The translations under genes and the position numbers were made by a program. Shown in pieces: positions 6,211-6,225 of a DNA stretch of 6,225 nt (its first letter is position 1; every line of letters begins with the position of its first letter). This DNA comes from Gammaproteobacteria bacterium (lineage in GTDB: Bacteria; Pseudomonadota; Gammaproteobacteria; Cardiobacteriales; Wohlfahrtiimonadaceae), in the NCBI GenBank assembly GCA_003864535.1, contig BHEQ01000128.1:1-6225 (forward strand), given 5' to 3'. The notes under the pieces were generated by a model. That model was not told where the DNA came from. It ran no database searches and saw nothing but the letters and a program-made list of their open reading frames with translations.

Positions 6211-6225
6211 CTAATTCTAGCGATC

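Overview
The window looks like ordinary chromosomal DNA of an AT-rich proteobacterium, most likely beta- or gammaproteobacterial. The evidence is the adjacent purH-purD order (the purHD arrangement of E. coli), the 'MRHFRH' C-terminus of PurH, a full-length proteobacterial-type TruA, and a YbbA/YbbP-type ABC transporter pair of the Gram-negative inner membrane. The lineage cannot be fixed more closely by eye. No mobile element, CRISPR array, tRNA, rRNA or phage gene was seen.

Layout: (1) positions 1-497 hold the 3' part of purH, whose start lies left of the window; 39 nt later comes a complete purD (537-1826). Together they supply a late and an early enzyme of de novo purine synthesis and are probably one transcription unit. 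(2) An 84-nt gap (1827-1910) between the convergent purD and truA contains a 7-bp perfect hairpin, a conspicuous G-rich run and a T7 tract; it may be a terminator, a dispersed-repeat copy, or both. (3) truA (minus strand, 2735-1911) makes tRNA pseudouridine synthase A. (4) A 117-nt, very AT-rich divergent intergenic region (2736-2852) carries a perfect TATAAT box and a good Shine-Dalgarno for the next gene. (5) An ATPase gene (2853-3527) and a large permease gene (3520-6015) overlap by 8 nt and form a two-gene YbbAP-like ABC transporter operon. (6) The last 210 nt (6016-6225) contain no recognised gene. They do hold a stop-free minus-strand reading frame (6210-6028) that looks like the C-terminus of a gene convergent with the permease, possibly frame-disrupted near 6193.

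The genes fall into three unrelated functions: purine synthesis, tRNA modification and an envelope ABC transporter. I found no convincing novel system. The points most worth a second look are the G-rich hairpin element after purD, the unexplained and possibly frameshifted reading frame at the right end, and the absence of a TesA-type esterase gene next to the YbbAP pair.
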